Origin: Hepsetus odoe
Lineage: Eukaryota; Chordata; Actinopteri; Characiformes; Hepsetidae
DNA length: 64,000 nucleotides
Assembly: GCA_017165825.1 (NCBI GenBank)
Contig: CM029366.1
Coordinates: 25,507,066-25,571,065, forward strand
Reading direction: 5' to 3'
The notes under the pieces were generated by a model. The model was given only the letters and a program-made list of their open reading frames with translations, had not been told where the DNA came from and did not search any database. Of the stretch, positions 12,961-24,493 are shown in pieces (position 1 is the stretch's first letter; every line of letters starts with the position of its first letter). Both the position numbers and the translations under genes were made by a program.

Positions 12961-14480
12961 AGAGGTCAGCAGTCTGTATGTCCAATTTCAGATGGTTAAG
13001 CTTGATCACTTTAATAATAATTATTATTATTAAACCGTTATTATAAAATCGCCTTATAAGGTTGATTCGGTTTGACTGGTGAATCGAATCGCAAGAGTCG
13101 ATTTGGAACTCGTAAGGGCTTTCAGTGTTTATGGGCAGCAGCTCGAGCCCAGGGCTCGCCTCGGACAATGACTCCATTGTGGCGTCGGTGAACAGGCTTC
13201 ATACTTACATTCAGGTCACATGGCGGGCTACCCGACCGAGATCCGGGGCAGGAGCCGCGCTAACGTGGCATGTTTCACTTTTGATCGCTCCTGTTAAACA
13301 CATTGACATTCGATACTCTCTTCTGCTAAATCAGGGACAGTGATGTAGAGTCCATTTTGCACGACAGTACCACACTGTGCAGTTCATGTCCTATATTTTA
13401 CTGTTTAATTCAGAAATTAAGTGCTTAAAGCACGTTTTTACAGGGGGGGGGGGCATCCCTGTTACATCCGATACCTGAACTGTTCCAAAAACTAGCACAG
13501 CTTCTTCCAGTAACCTGGGTTTCACCACCATTGATCTTTTATAAATCCCCCCCTCCCTTCTTCCCAGCAGTAACCATTTTTTGTCAAATAAACTGAGTGT
13601 TTGATCACATTCAGCCTCAAGAACATTTGCAAGGTCAGGTACTGACAGGAGCTCCATCTATGAGAAGACACTTCGTTCTTCAACAGCCTCAACACACAGC
13701 ATCAGCCAGCACCTTAGTGGTATTTATCAAATGGCTGCATCGGCATGAAAATATGTGTCCTGAATATCAGAGCCGGCCTGTTATTCCCTCCCAGTACATG
13801 CTTAATTCATGTCGATGGAGATCTTGTATGTGTAGAGCGTCTGTGTGCACTTCTGCCGCGTCAGACCCCTGTCCTTCTCAACCCGAAAAGCAAACAAATG
13901 ATTAATGAAGAGGAACTGTGTCTCCTATTAATAGCAGCTGCTGCAGTAACTCAAAAGGTACAAAGATACTGAAAGAAACGACAGTAAATGGGCATCAGAC
14001 AGAATCTAGACATTCAAGAGAACATTCTTTGTTTGCAGAAGCAAAACTTAGAGCTCTGATCTTGAACACTACAAACATTGATATTTTAATTAAGCAATAA
14101 AAAGTCAAAGAGCATATCAGTATTATTGCAAATGAGCAACTTTCTTAGTCCTAGAACTGACAGTCAACAATAAGTGGATGCAGAAAAAAAAGAACTTAAT
14201 AGTCCAGTAGTGACAAAACATTGACAATGGCACTCCACAATAAATATGGCTTTAACATTTTGCTTTTTTTTTTTTTTAGCTTGCATTCATGTTATTTCTA
14301 CATTACAATGTTTGGTAAGGGCGGGGGGTCACGTCATTACAGTTAAGTTGCATAAAAGTTATATACATACACAGATTTATACATCACAAATTGTAGCAAA
14401 GGAAGCCCCTTCACTGATGAGCAGTAAACTTTCCAAAGAGACATTTCAGGAGGTCTTACATCTAAGGAGGACGCTTTATA
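12961..14480. other. No supported gene; UTR-like sequence
   Basis: About 1.5 kb without a credible coding exon. A (TTA)n stretch lies near 13015-13033, a 10-base G run near 13444-13453, and plus-strand AATAAA hexamers near 14094 and 14238. Open frames at 13.6-14.0 kb overlap in different frames and resemble nothing known to me. Confidence 0.35.
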
Positions 14481-14493
14481 TTTAATGTTACAT

Positions 14494-14499
14494 TTTATT
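14494..14499 (-). terminator. Candidate polyadenylation signal of the UBA-PTH2 gene
   Basis: AATAAA on the minus strand, about 520 bases beyond the stop codon at 15019. This would give a 3'UTR of ordinary length. No transcript evidence is available. Confidence 0.5.
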
Positions 14500-14802
14500 T
14501 AACTCTTTTACGATGACTACTTTGGTTCAACAATCACCAAAACACTAGGGTCTAACTTAGTTCAGTGCTAAATATTAATCGAAGATGGGACGATGGGTAT
14601 CTCCTACCCATTTGATCACAAACCGATATGCTTGCGTCTTCACATGTTTGTCCTTTTTTTAAAAGAAAAAAAAAATTCAGAATCTTTTATGACATAATGA
14701 ATACACTGAATACATCTGTAAACTAAACCAGCCTGGAATGATGCAACCAGGTAACCATCCACATGTGCAGCCCTCCTCCCACCTTCACTGACGTTACTGT
14801 TA

Positions 14803-14829
14803 TTGTGTGTGTGTGTGTGTGTGTGTGTG
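14803..14829. repeat. (GT)n microsatellite
   Basis: A pure GT run of about 13 units in the presumed 3'UTR of the UBA-PTH2 gene (a CA run in the transcript). Confidence 0.9.
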
Positions 14830-14938
14830 AGTATAAGTAGGAGTATGTGAATGCTATGGGATTTGCTCAGTGGGATTGTTGGTTTTTTTTTGTTTTCTTT
14901 TTTTAAACATGCGGAGAGCCTCACAGCTGAAGGGCGTT

Positions 14939-14953
14939 GCTGCCCCCTTGTGG
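14939..14953 (-). promoter_or_regulatory. CTCF-like motif
   Basis: On the minus strand this reads CCACAAGGGGGCAGC, an excellent fit to the vertebrate CTCF core (CCASYAGRKGGCRS) apart from one base at the Y position. It lies just past the stop codon of the UBA-PTH2 gene. Occupancy cannot be judged from sequence. Confidence 0.55.
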
Positions 14954-15018
14954 ACACTCAGTGGTACTTTACACACCTCTATTTCCACAGTTGCTTTTTT
15001 TTTTCCTCCCTTTAATAC

Positions 15019-16846
15019 TCAGAGCAGTTTCAAACTGCCTGTGACATTGTTGACCATCTCCTCCTCACCCATGATGGCAAGCACAGTGCTAGAGCCAGGC
15101 TCCACCTGAAAACAGCAGGTAAAGCATTCTAGTGTCACTGCATCTACAATCAGAGATTAACAAGAGAATGTCCAGTTCTACTCAAAAAAGGTCAACATTT
15201 TTTTCGAACACTTCTAGGAATGGCAAATTCACAAAAATAATCAATACATTTAAAGAAATGTAGAAAATGTGCACTACACTTTTTGCATGGCACTGCTACA
15301 GAGCTTCAATCAGCTCTGGACCGCTCCCGTCTGAGCTGGAGACTACATCTTAGTGATTGAGTAGCTTTCGCTTCAATAAATGAGGTTATCAGGGTTACAA
15401 TTTGATTCAGTTGTTCTTGGTTCAAAACAACAAAAGCACTGGTGCTTTGAATGACCAGTCATTGGTATGAACTATGACAGATTTCACTGCCTGGTTCTGG
15501 TATCTGTAAAGTGCCACGAAATCCACTCAGTCCAATTTGTTGACTTACATATTCCTGACTGTGAACTACACTTAGTGCCTTTACCTGGGTGAGTCCGGCA
15601 TCCTGTATCAGTTTTGTAGGGAGATTTAGACTCATGGCGAGAGCCTGCAACTCCAACAGGTGCGCCATATTAGTACCTTGTAGCACAACCTTCTTAGCCC
15701 TGAATAGATGCGCACGCGCACACACACACACACACACATAAAATGACATTAGAAACATCTACATGGGAAACATTTATAATTGCACTCTATGCCTCGACTG
15801 TATCACATTACTTGCAGCAATATCCAATCTATTCTGTTTTTATCAGAAATTATTCTTCACAGTCACACGTCTGCATCACTACTGTTGCTGAATTGAGCGT
15901 GATGGGGAACAAGACAAAAACAAACACATAATGGCCTGTTTTATGCTGTTGGGTATGCTGTAAACACAAAATAAATGAATTGTAAACCTTGTGTAATCCT
16001 AATTATTCCTCAGTGGTTTTTGTTTACAATAACATGTTGAAGGACATTCATATTGCAATACCTAAAAGACCTTTATTTCTAATAATATGGTTTATAGTCT
16101 CTTACCCAGCATGATCCCATTTCCAAGCCATCTCCCTCCAGCTGTTCTTCTCCTGCATGATCTGGTACAGACCCACAGCTGCATGACCCACCTGCGCAGC
16201 CACCTACAGGCATGCATACATAACCTTAGTCTCATGCAGTTCGACTCATTCACACTTGGAACGGGTTTTACGGTCAACTTTGCAGTTTTAGTACCTTTCC
16301 CACACCCATCGATAGCTCCATGTTCACAACAAAAACCATCTTAAACATCATGTCTTCATCCCCTTCTTCCTGAGAGGGTGGACAAAAGAGAAAACACTCA
16401 GATATCAACCCACGACAAGGAAAGCCTTGCAATGTTCACATGCAAGCTGTTTGTGATTATCAGCAGACCTCATTCTCCAGTTTGTTGAAGTAATACATGG
16501 CTGCCTCCTCTGCAGACACATTCCTTGTGTGTAGGAGTGCCTACAACATTTGCACAGAAAAACGCTCTTCAGAACCTCCTTATATAAACTGAACACAGCC
16601 TGAAACTAATATTTTATCTTCATTCAAGTTGTGCTGCACATGTGTGAAATCTGCAGCTGCACCACCTGATCATCAAATGCTAAAGGATAAATCTACAGGT
16701 TAAACATTATACCGAGGAATGAAGATCAAGTGAACCTGCTTGGCCGCTTCTTCTGGGATGTCCAATTCTCTCAGCTGCTGAAGGAACACTGGGTTCACTT
16801 CCTGAGCCCCTGAATCTGGAGGAGACTGGTCAGACGACTCCATCAT
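15019..16846 (-). CDS. UBA-like plus peptidyl-tRNA hydrolase 2 (PTH2) domain protein, 6 coding exons
   Basis: Coding exons, in transcript order: 16736-16846, 16469-16540, 16295-16369, 16106-16203, 15585-15699 and 15019-15105. All have AG acceptors and GT donors, and the phases join to a 185-residue protein. Residues ~16-60 ('NPVFLQQLRELDIPEEAAKQ', then 'SAEEAAMYYFNKLE') have the helical pattern of a UBA domain. Residues ~70-185 form a PTH2 fold: 'KMVFVVNMELSMGVGKVAAQ' with the conserved GKVAAQ and GHAAVG, 'KLIQDAGLTQVEPGSSTVLA', and the usual C-terminal TGxLKLL. PTH2 enzymes free tRNA from prematurely released peptidyl-tRNA; the UBA domain suggests contact with ubiquitin. No transmembrane segment is seen, unlike the mitochondrial PTRH2. 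The start was taken at the first of two adjacent ATGs, 10 nt into the exon. The residue after VLAI is Met where the family usually has Gly. Family identity is firm; the UBA role is inferred. Confidence 0.9.
15717..15739. repeat. (CA)n microsatellite in a PTH2-gene intron
   Basis: A CA run beginning about 18 bases upstream (transcript sense) of the acceptor of the 15585-15699 exon, so it reads as a GT run close to the splice site. Confidence 0.85.
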
Positions 16847-17429
16847 TTTCTCACCCTGCTCAGAATAAAAAGCATAGAAAGTTAAAACAGGGTTCCAAAA
16901 ATTCTAATAAAGCTTGAAAGCATATTATAAGCAGTATTAGTAGTGTTACAAGAAAGAGGAGAAGAAGAAGAAGAAGAAGCGTGAGACAGTATTTGGCACG
17001 GCTATGCAACACATTCAGGACAATTTAACTATTACTGTTGGCACAAAACCTCTCTGATCTCCATTTCTGCTGTTCTTTTATAGAAAAAATGATCATCTAC
17101 TGTTTACAACTGAAAAAAAATAAAGTTAGGATAGATGGACCAGAAAATGCCAATTCATTCGCTCAATTCCTCAGTAGCGTAATGCTGTCAGTTATGAGGA
17201 GTTAGTATTTCACCAAAATTATTTTTGTAACTACCAGTCAAATAAACATTGAGAGATCCTTGATCACATCTTTAAACAGCAGTGAAACCCACAGTGCAGG
17301 TACAGCTACAACCTGCTCAGATACACTGATCTAGTGGCACTGAGCTTCTGCAATGTAGTTTCCCAAAGATCCTTGCAAAAAGGACACTCCCTTCCAAACA
17401 GAACCAGCAGGACTTCAACAAAATCAACA

Positions 17430-18975
17430 CTGGACCTACGCGGCTCCCGCTCCTGGGCTGCATTAGGGCTGTACTGGACCTACGCGGGTCCTGCTCTGAT
17501 GCTGCATTAGGGCTGTGCTGGAGCTACGCTGGTCCTCCTCAGATGTTGTTCTGAACCTACGCGTGTCCTGCTCCAGGGCTGTACTGGACCTACCCGGGTC
17601 CTGCTCTGATGCTGCATTAGGGCTGTACTGGACCTACGCTGGTCCTGCTCCGGGGCTGCATTAGGGATGAACTGGAGCTACGCTGGTCTCACTCAGGCGC
17701 TGCATTAGGGCTGTACTGGAGCTTCGTGGGTCCTGCTCTGGTGCTGTACTGGACCTACACTAATCCTGTTCAGGTGCTGCATTAGGGCTGAACTGGAGCT
17801 ACGCTGGTCCCGCTCAGGTGCTACTTTAGGGCTGAACTGGAGCTACACTGGTCCTGCTCCAGTGCTGTACTGGACCTACACTAGTCCCGCTCTCATGGTG
17901 CATTACGGCTGTACTGGACCTACGCTGATCCCGCTCTCATGGTGCATTACGGCTGTACTGGACCTACGCTGATCCCACTCTCATGGTGCATTAGGGCTGT
18001 ACTGGTTTTACGCGGGTGCTGCATTAGGGCTGTACTGGACCTACGCGGGTCCCGCTCTGATGCTGCATTACGGCTGTACTGGACCTATGCAGGTCCTGCT
18101 CCGGTGCTGTACTGGAGCTACGCTGGTCCCACTCAGGTGCTGCATTAGGGATGAACTGGAGCTACGCTGGTCCCACTCAGGCGCTGCATTAGGGCTGTAC
18201 TGGAGCTACGCGGGTCCTGCTCAGGTGCTGTACTGGAGCTACACTAATCCTGTTCAGGTGCTGCATTAGGGCTGAGCGGGACCTGCGTAGCTCCAGTTCA
18301 GGTGCTACATTAGGGCTGAACTGGAGCTACACTGGTCCTGCTCCGGTGCTGTACTGGACCTACACTAGTCCTGCTCAGGTGCTGCATTAGTGCTGAACTG
18401 GACCTACACTGGTCCCACTCAGGTGCTCTTCTGGACCTACACTGGTCCTGCTCAGGTGCTACTGTAGGGCTGAACTGGAGCTATGCTGGTACTGCTCAGG
18501 TGCTGTACTGGACCTACACTAGTCCTGCTCAGGTGCTGTACTGGACCTACACTAGTCCTGATCAGGTGCTACTGTAGGGCTGAACTGGAGTTACACTGGT
18601 CCCGCTCAGGTGCTGTATTGGACTTACAATTAGTCCCGCTCCGGTGCTGCATTGGAGCTGTAGTGGACCTACACTAGTCCCGCTCAGGTACTAAATTAGG
18701 GCTGGACTAGAGCTACGCTGGTCCCGCTCAGGTGCTGTACTGAACCTACACTAGTCCCGCTCAGGTGCTGTACTGAACCTACACTAGTCCTGCTCAGGTG
18801 CTACTGTAGGGCTGAACTGGACCTACACTAGTCCCGCTCAGGTGCTACTGTAGGGCTGAACTGGACCTACACTAGTCCCGCTCAGGTGCTACTGTAGAGC
18901 TATACTGGACCTACGCTGGTCCCGATCAGGTGCTGTACTGGAGCTACACTGGTCCTGCTTGGGTGCGGTGCAGGT
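17430..18975. repeat. Degenerate minisatellite of 44-bp and 33-bp units
   Basis: About 1.55 kb of head-to-tail repeats. The long unit (44 bp) begins CTGGACCTACGCGGGTCCTG and ends in GCTGCATTAGGGCTGTA. The short unit (33 bp) keeps the first 30 bases and the final GTA but lacks the 11-bp GCATTAGGGCT segment. Long units dominate the left part (17.43-18.3 kb); short units and intermediates such as GCTACTGTAGGGCTGAA dominate the right part. It lies in the first intron of the UBA-PTH2 gene, between the probable 5'UTR exon and the first coding exon. Open frames across it come from the repeat and are not genes. Confidence 0.95.
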
Positions 18976-19059
18976 CCTAAATTGATTCTGTCAGGCTCCT
19001 GATCTGGTCCCACACTGTTCCTAAACTAATGCTGGACTGGTCCTAAAGGGGCCTCCATC

Positions 19060-19480
19060 AGCAGCGGGCGTCACAGTTCCCCCAGCACCCGGCCGCACGA
19101 GCTGTTTAACATGTCCGTGTTTTAACTCTTCCTACCTGCTGCTGCTGCGTTGAGACGAGCCGTATAGCGCGCGCGCGCACACAAACTCACACTGAGCGAG
19201 TCAGCAAACCGAGCCGCCGCCGCCGCCGCCGCCGCAGGCCTTTCACCGCTCAGCACACCGCGGTGTCTGTCCGCACCGAGACACAGTCCGCTGGAAAACA
19301 AGGAGAGCAGAGAGCGTGTCAGCTGTTCGCGGGATTGTCTGTATGTGTGTGTTTGCTTTCGCTACGCCATAATCTCCCACTATCGCGCGTCAGCACACAC
19401 TCCACTGTGGAGGAGTCACGTGTCGCTGTTCCGGGTCAGAGATGTTTTAAAGTAAGAGACGGACAGCGCCGCCATCTCTC
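19060..19480 (-). promoter_or_regulatory. CpG promoter and probable 5'UTR exon of the UBA-PTH2 gene
   Basis: A CG-rich block reading on the minus strand towards the first coding exon. A splice donor follows GCAGCAGCAG (GTAG at 19132-19135), so a non-coding first exon probably ends at 19136. A GCC trinucleotide repeat of ~7.5 units lies at 19213-19235 and a short CTG repeat at the donor; on the transcript these would be GGC and CAG repeats in or near the 5'UTR. GTCACGTGTC at 19415-19424 is an E-box. The transcription start is not fixed by sequence; about 19.2-19.4 kb is likely. Confidence 0.65.
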
Positions 19481-19638
19481 GCGCTCTCTCCCTCTGTTAA
19501 ATGCGAAAATAAAACTTACCGAATTATAATTTATTTTTTTAAACGGCAATTATAATTCTAAATGATAAAATATCAGATTAAAAAAGGATGAATTAATATC
19601 ACGTTCAATTCTACGTAATCCGGAGCCGCACTTTCCTG

Positions 19639-19654
19639 CCACTAGATGGCGGTG
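19639..19654 (+). promoter_or_regulatory. CTCF-like motif between plxnb1 and the UBA-PTH2 promoter
   Basis: CCACTAGATGGCGGTG matches the CTCF core consensus CCASYAGRKGGC at every position. It lies about 0.2 kb upstream of the UBA-PTH2 promoter and ~0.7 kb from the putative end of plxnb1, where an insulator between two genes in the same orientation would be expected. Confidence 0.55.
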
Positions 19655-20380
19655 TTTACTCACTTATCCATTCAGGCACTGGGTAGAGGACTGCGCGGGG
19701 GAAATATTCAGGAAACACTTGAGACACATTGGGTTTACGGATGTGGTGAAGTTTGATGGACGGCTGAAAAGGTAAAGACCTGTCCGTGTGGCTCGCTGGG
19801 ATATCTGTAAATGCAGAACGCCCGAACGTCACCAAGGCAACATGTGGTCAGAAGGACCGGTGACAGATCGACCAATCACTGCGCTCTTGCTTAAACATGA
19901 TGGATCAAGTACTGAACCTCGCCATTGAAGTTCCTCCTTATATCAGGCTTCTGTTCAACACGTGGCGCGGTCTGTGGAGCCTCTGCCCCTTCTTCTGCAT
20001 TGATGCTCAGAAAACCAGGCTTTCTCTTCACTGAGAAGATGTTCTTTCCTTCTGCTGCAAGTCACTGTGGAGGCGCTTAGTCATTTTGGGGCGTTTTAAT
20101 ATTTTGATCCACCATGAAAGTTTTTCACAGCATAAAGGAGAGCTCTGTTCAAATGATAGAATAATAAACAAACAAACAAATAAACAAAAAACTGAAATGC
20201 TTGGAGATGAGCAACGAGACAGAGGACCGTTTCAGGGGTTTTTTGTCCCCACTGTGTCCACAATACAAACTCCTTCGCTTACTGATGGTTCACAGTAGAA
20301 AATGTTAAGTTAGGTTACACTTTAAATTATTCATCTTAAAATGTCACACCACACATGTACAACTGTTTAAAATGTGTAAT
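19655..20380. other. Short intergenic gap between plxnb1 and the UBA-PTH2 gene
   Basis: About 0.7 kb that starts CG-rich (part of the UBA-PTH2 promoter flank) and becomes AT-rich. It holds an (AAAC)n-like stretch near 20164-20190. No coding exon is seen. Confidence 0.5.
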
Positions 20381-20382
20381 AT

Positions 20383-22353
20383 TTTATTACCTCTCAATAG
20401 AATTTGTAAAAAAAAAAAAAAAAAAAAAAAACCATCACACTGTTGGTAAGACGCTACAGAGGGGGAAACAATCAATATTTACGATATTAACAAAATATTA
20501 AACAAAAATATTTAGGGTTGAGTCTGCTCTAGACTAGAATTTATACAACCTAATAATAGTTACAGTTTTACACTTGCTGCACTGATTTCTGCACATTTTA
20601 TCTCACAGTTACTTCCCAACCCTAGCTGTGAATCTAACGTACCATATAGATGGATTTGTCTTACTAGATGCATCTTGAAGCACCTTAATACAAGTTAAAC
20701 TCTTTAATATGATTCGTTTTTCTCTCCCTTTCTATGTCTGTTTTAGGATGGACACTAATCATCCTTTATAAAAAACTACAGATGACCACCAGACTTGTTT
20801 ATTAAACTGTTGAAGGCAGCCGAAAGCCAAGCTGAACGGATCATTTGATCATCTGGGTTTAAAACTGAATTGAACAAGAAGGAAACACACTTTTAAAACA
20901 CTAACCCATCCGATAACATTGGTTTCTCTCATACCACATTGAAGGAATGTCCAAAAGCAGGGTACACAGAGTGCACTATCAAACACAGATTTCAGTCAGT
21001 TTCATGTCCTGCAACACTATAATTTCAGTGACTCTTACTCAAGAGCTCTTAGTACCTTGACAGGACAGACAAAATGTTCAAACTTTAGTGCTAGAGGTGA
21101 GATGGTTGTGAAAACGTTCTCATTTTACTGAAAGTCCTTGCCTGGAACGCCTCAAGGCCTGCAGACTCCTTGGCACTATTTTCAACTCCCAGCTCCTCTT
21201 CATGACCTGGACGGATGTGTGTCAGAGAATTGAGGGGGGGAAGAAAAGAAAAGAAAAGAAAAGAAAAAACAAAAAAAAAAAAAAAAAAAAAAAAAAGGCC
21301 AAAAGATGCCAATTTACATGTCAAAATCAAATAAATAATCTAAAATGAGAATATCCTACAAATAAATTTTTACACCCATGGAATTTCTCTCTTTTTACCA
21401 GTGACTTTAGACAGGAGAAAATACAATGACATTCGCTAATGCCCATCACTTGTTTATCACGCCGTACAATCAGAACTACGGCACTGATGAGTGTTGTCTG
21501 TATACTGTGGTTAAGGAAGAAGAGTCAGTCAAACCCGGAAACAGTCTGAAGGACAGATAAAAGCTTGAGTGAAATGTACAAAGAGGTAGAGAAAGGCAAA
21601 GCAGGTTTATGACATACATTTCGTTTGTTTGGTCATATTTCTTTTTGTTGGTTTTTTTTTTTGATAGCCTCATTGCTCTTCACTCCAGCAGGCATTTTTT
21701 CCCCGTCATAGTCTTCCTCAGAGGATGCCTTTCTGGACCAAGACTGCATTAAGCTGATGGCATGAGATTATCTGCAAAGTGATTTCACCAATCAATGGGG
21801 ATCAGTCCGTTAAGTCCGTCTAATTGGCTCTAACTTGAAACACTACAATCCTTCTCGATTGGGAAAGACTTCCAGTCCTCTTAGAGGGTCGGAGGAGACA
21901 AAAGAAATGTTCAAACCCAGTCCGCTGTGCCTTCACTAGCGATACTTTCGTACTTCGTGTCCTTTCTTCCAAACGTGATCTTCTGAAGCTTGCTCTTTCC
22001 CGAAGGATCATCGAAGTGGGTCTTCAGCTTGTAGTGGATTCCTTCCACCATTTTAAAAGGGGGATGCTCCATCTCTGTGACCATCCAAATCCATTAATCT
22101 CTTCTCTCAGCTAAGATGAACCTCATGTATTCACATAACACATGGTCTTTTCTTTATATCTGAAGGGACACTGTGTGTGCGCCATCATTTAAATCCACCT
22201 TTTGTGCATTCTACATAACCCACTTGCTCTTTTCAGGACTCTGCAGTCACTACAAAGTGAGTCTGTCCATCCAAAGAACCATTTTCTTTCACTTTCCCCA
22301 TTTCTGCTTTTTTTTCCCACTATCCAAAGTTCTGTCTATTCATGATCTCTCAG
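20383..22353 (-). other. Putative 3'UTR of plxnb1
   Basis: Minus-strand sequence after the plxnb1 stop at 22354. AATAAA hexamers on the minus strand lie at 20798-20803 and 20383-20388, giving possible 3'UTR lengths of about 1.55 and 1.97 kb. The stretch includes an A-rich tract at 21241-21297 (U-rich in the transcript) and a poly-A at ~20409-20430. The open frames in it are not conserved protein. The exact end is inference. Confidence 0.5.
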
Positions 22354-24493
22354 TTACAAGTCCGTTACTTTGTTTTCAACAGCAGCTGCAATCTGTTGGA
22401 GACGATAGCCGAGCTGCATCTTCTGTGCTGTGGTGTCCTCCTCTAAGGCAGTAATGATCTAAATTTCACACGCACAAAGACACACAGAAATATTTGTTTT
22501 CAAATTTACCACAAATGTAGTTAATCAAAAGCATAACGTCTTGTTTGTTACTTCACCATTGTTTCCATCCACTCTAGCAGTTATTGACATGCCTCAACTG
22601 AAAAGCAAGCTTTCTGACCTGCTTTATGGTTTTTTTTGTTTTTTTTTGTTTTTTTTTTACACATTTTGCAAAGAAGTCGCCACACGTCTGTTCATCACTG
22701 TTCATGTTAAACGTGGTAGGGAAAATATTTGGCCAAAGCAGTCAATTAAAACTATAATTATTGTCCTCCACTTTGTGATACCTGAGTGGCCTTATATGTG
22801 CTCACTCTTAATTACTGGCCTTCGTTTTCAAAAACTCACCTGGTCATAATATTTATTGATGTACTTGTACAGCTCATGCAGGGCCACCAGATAATTCAGC
22901 TCTCCTGAGTAATTCTAAAAGTCAAAAAAGTGGCAACATATCACATATACAATCCATATTCACCACAGCAAAATAAAAAAAATAAAAAAACTACTTCCAT
23001 GAAGGAGAGGCCATATCTGTGCAGATGTGCTGGGATTGGAAATAACATATCAAGTGGAAGTTTAAGAGGTGCATGGTTAAAGACATACCCTGGAGAGCTC
23101 AGCAAGAGCAGAGTTCATTTCCTGATCACTAGCTGAGATGGTTTGTCTGATGTCAGCATAGTATCTGTGAAGGTGAGAGAAAGATTAATTTGATTATAAA
23201 AACATTTTTTCCAGTCCCAATTTAAGACAAGCCTTTGGGATGAATGCAAAGTCAATCCTAACTCTTAAAGTCTTGTTTAATCTAAACTGCAGTCTATGTT
23301 TCATCTGTTCAGCATATGTCTAGCTTCTGTTTCAAAACCTAACATTTCCATTTCCAGAGTCAAAACACATGCCAGGAGATTCTGTTCGTCCTACCTCTCC
23401 ACCATCTGCTTGTAGCGAGGAATGTCCCTGGCATACAACAGCTTGTTTATGGGGGAGTCCTGTAGAAAGGTCAGGTTAAAAGTATAAGTGAGGAAAACAA
23501 ATCTTCTGACCCATCAGATGATTATTTTAACAGTTGCTTAATCCTTCAAACCTCTTAAGGAGGTTCAGACTTTAAAATTATAAATAGTAGTTCCATTGAG
23601 TTATTTTGTAATTCATTATCCAGACTAAGATTTTTCATTCTTTCACTGCACCAATTGTTAAGAAAAACGTAATTCAACATTAAATAAATAAAAGGATTCG
23701 GTCTAATTAGCAGCAGTGAGTCAATAACTCTGCAAAACCTGTATGGCTGATTGGATAAGCAAATGGACATACCTTAGAGATTTGTTTAAATAAATATTGT
23801 ACATTTTCTGTCTTACCCTTCCCAGTTTGTGCTCAGCAATAGTACAGGAATCCATGAAAGTCTGGGCTATGACGGACAGTACTGCATCCACGTTGTCTGA
23901 TGCCTGAACGTCAAAGATGAACTGAGGGTTCTTCACAATGTTGATCCAGAAACGCAAAGGCAGACTGGAGCAAGAGGAGCACACAGCATCATAACCAGTC
24001 CCCATAATCTAGCTAGAAGTAAGAAATGTTTATTTCTGTTTATTTTCTCACCACTACCTGTTGGTTTTCCATATGTGGATGGTCTCTGCATCTGAGATAC
24101 CGTGATGGGCCGCCTGATCATCCAGCAGGTCAAAGAAGTATTTCACAGCCAGGGGAACTGGCCGACTTGTACTCAGGATCACAGTGAATAGGTCATCTAC
24201 AAATTTCTGCAAAGTTCCCTATAGAGGGCATTTATGGCCTTAATAAAATATATTCTGTGCATGTACAGGTATGAAGTTCTATGTTGTTTTGCATTAACAC
24301 CTATCAATTGCAGAACAGGTGCATACCTTCATCGAGAGCAGGCGGGTAAGGTAGATTTCTGGGATAGCCTTGGCTCTTTCTCTCTCCCTCAGACTGCCCC
24401 GTCTATGTTTAGGAAGCTCTGGTTCTTCACTGGCCTTCACCAGGTGCCACAGCCTAACTCCACCTTCATCAGCATCCTCCAACATGGGTGTTT
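22354..24493 (-). CDS. plxnb1: plxnb1 second GAP segment and PDZ-binding C-terminus
   Basis: Exons 24327-24493 ('TPMLEDADEGGVRLWHLVKA', 'AKAIPEIYLTRLLSMK'), 24058-24218 ('STSRPVPLAVKYFFDLLD', with the third GAP arginine at about residue 2079), 23817-23964 ('SLPLRFWINIVKNPQFIFDV'), 23395-23459, 23089-23164, 22840-22914 ('VALHELYKYINKYYDQ') and 22354-22458. The last exon ends in 'MQLGYRLQQIAAAVENKVTD' plus Leu and TAA at 22354-22356. VTDL is the class I PDZ ligand that recruits PDZ-RhoGEF and LARG in plexin-B proteins. Confidence 0.96.

Noticed and set aside
13597..13972. Overlapping plus-strand frames of 102 and 75 codons
   Set aside because: They use two frames over the same bases, with no splice pattern or recognisable motif.
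17939..18677. Repeated 'LYWSYAGP'-like open frames
   Set aside because: They are readings of the 44/33-bp minisatellite, and the units are not all multiples of three.
17430..18975. CRISPR-like array
   Set aside because: Units run head to tail without unique spacers, in a vertebrate intron; it is a minisatellite.
21091..21330. 79-codon minus-strand frame with a Phe-rich start
   Set aside because: It lies in the plxnb1 3'UTR, and the Phe run is an A-rich tract read backwards.
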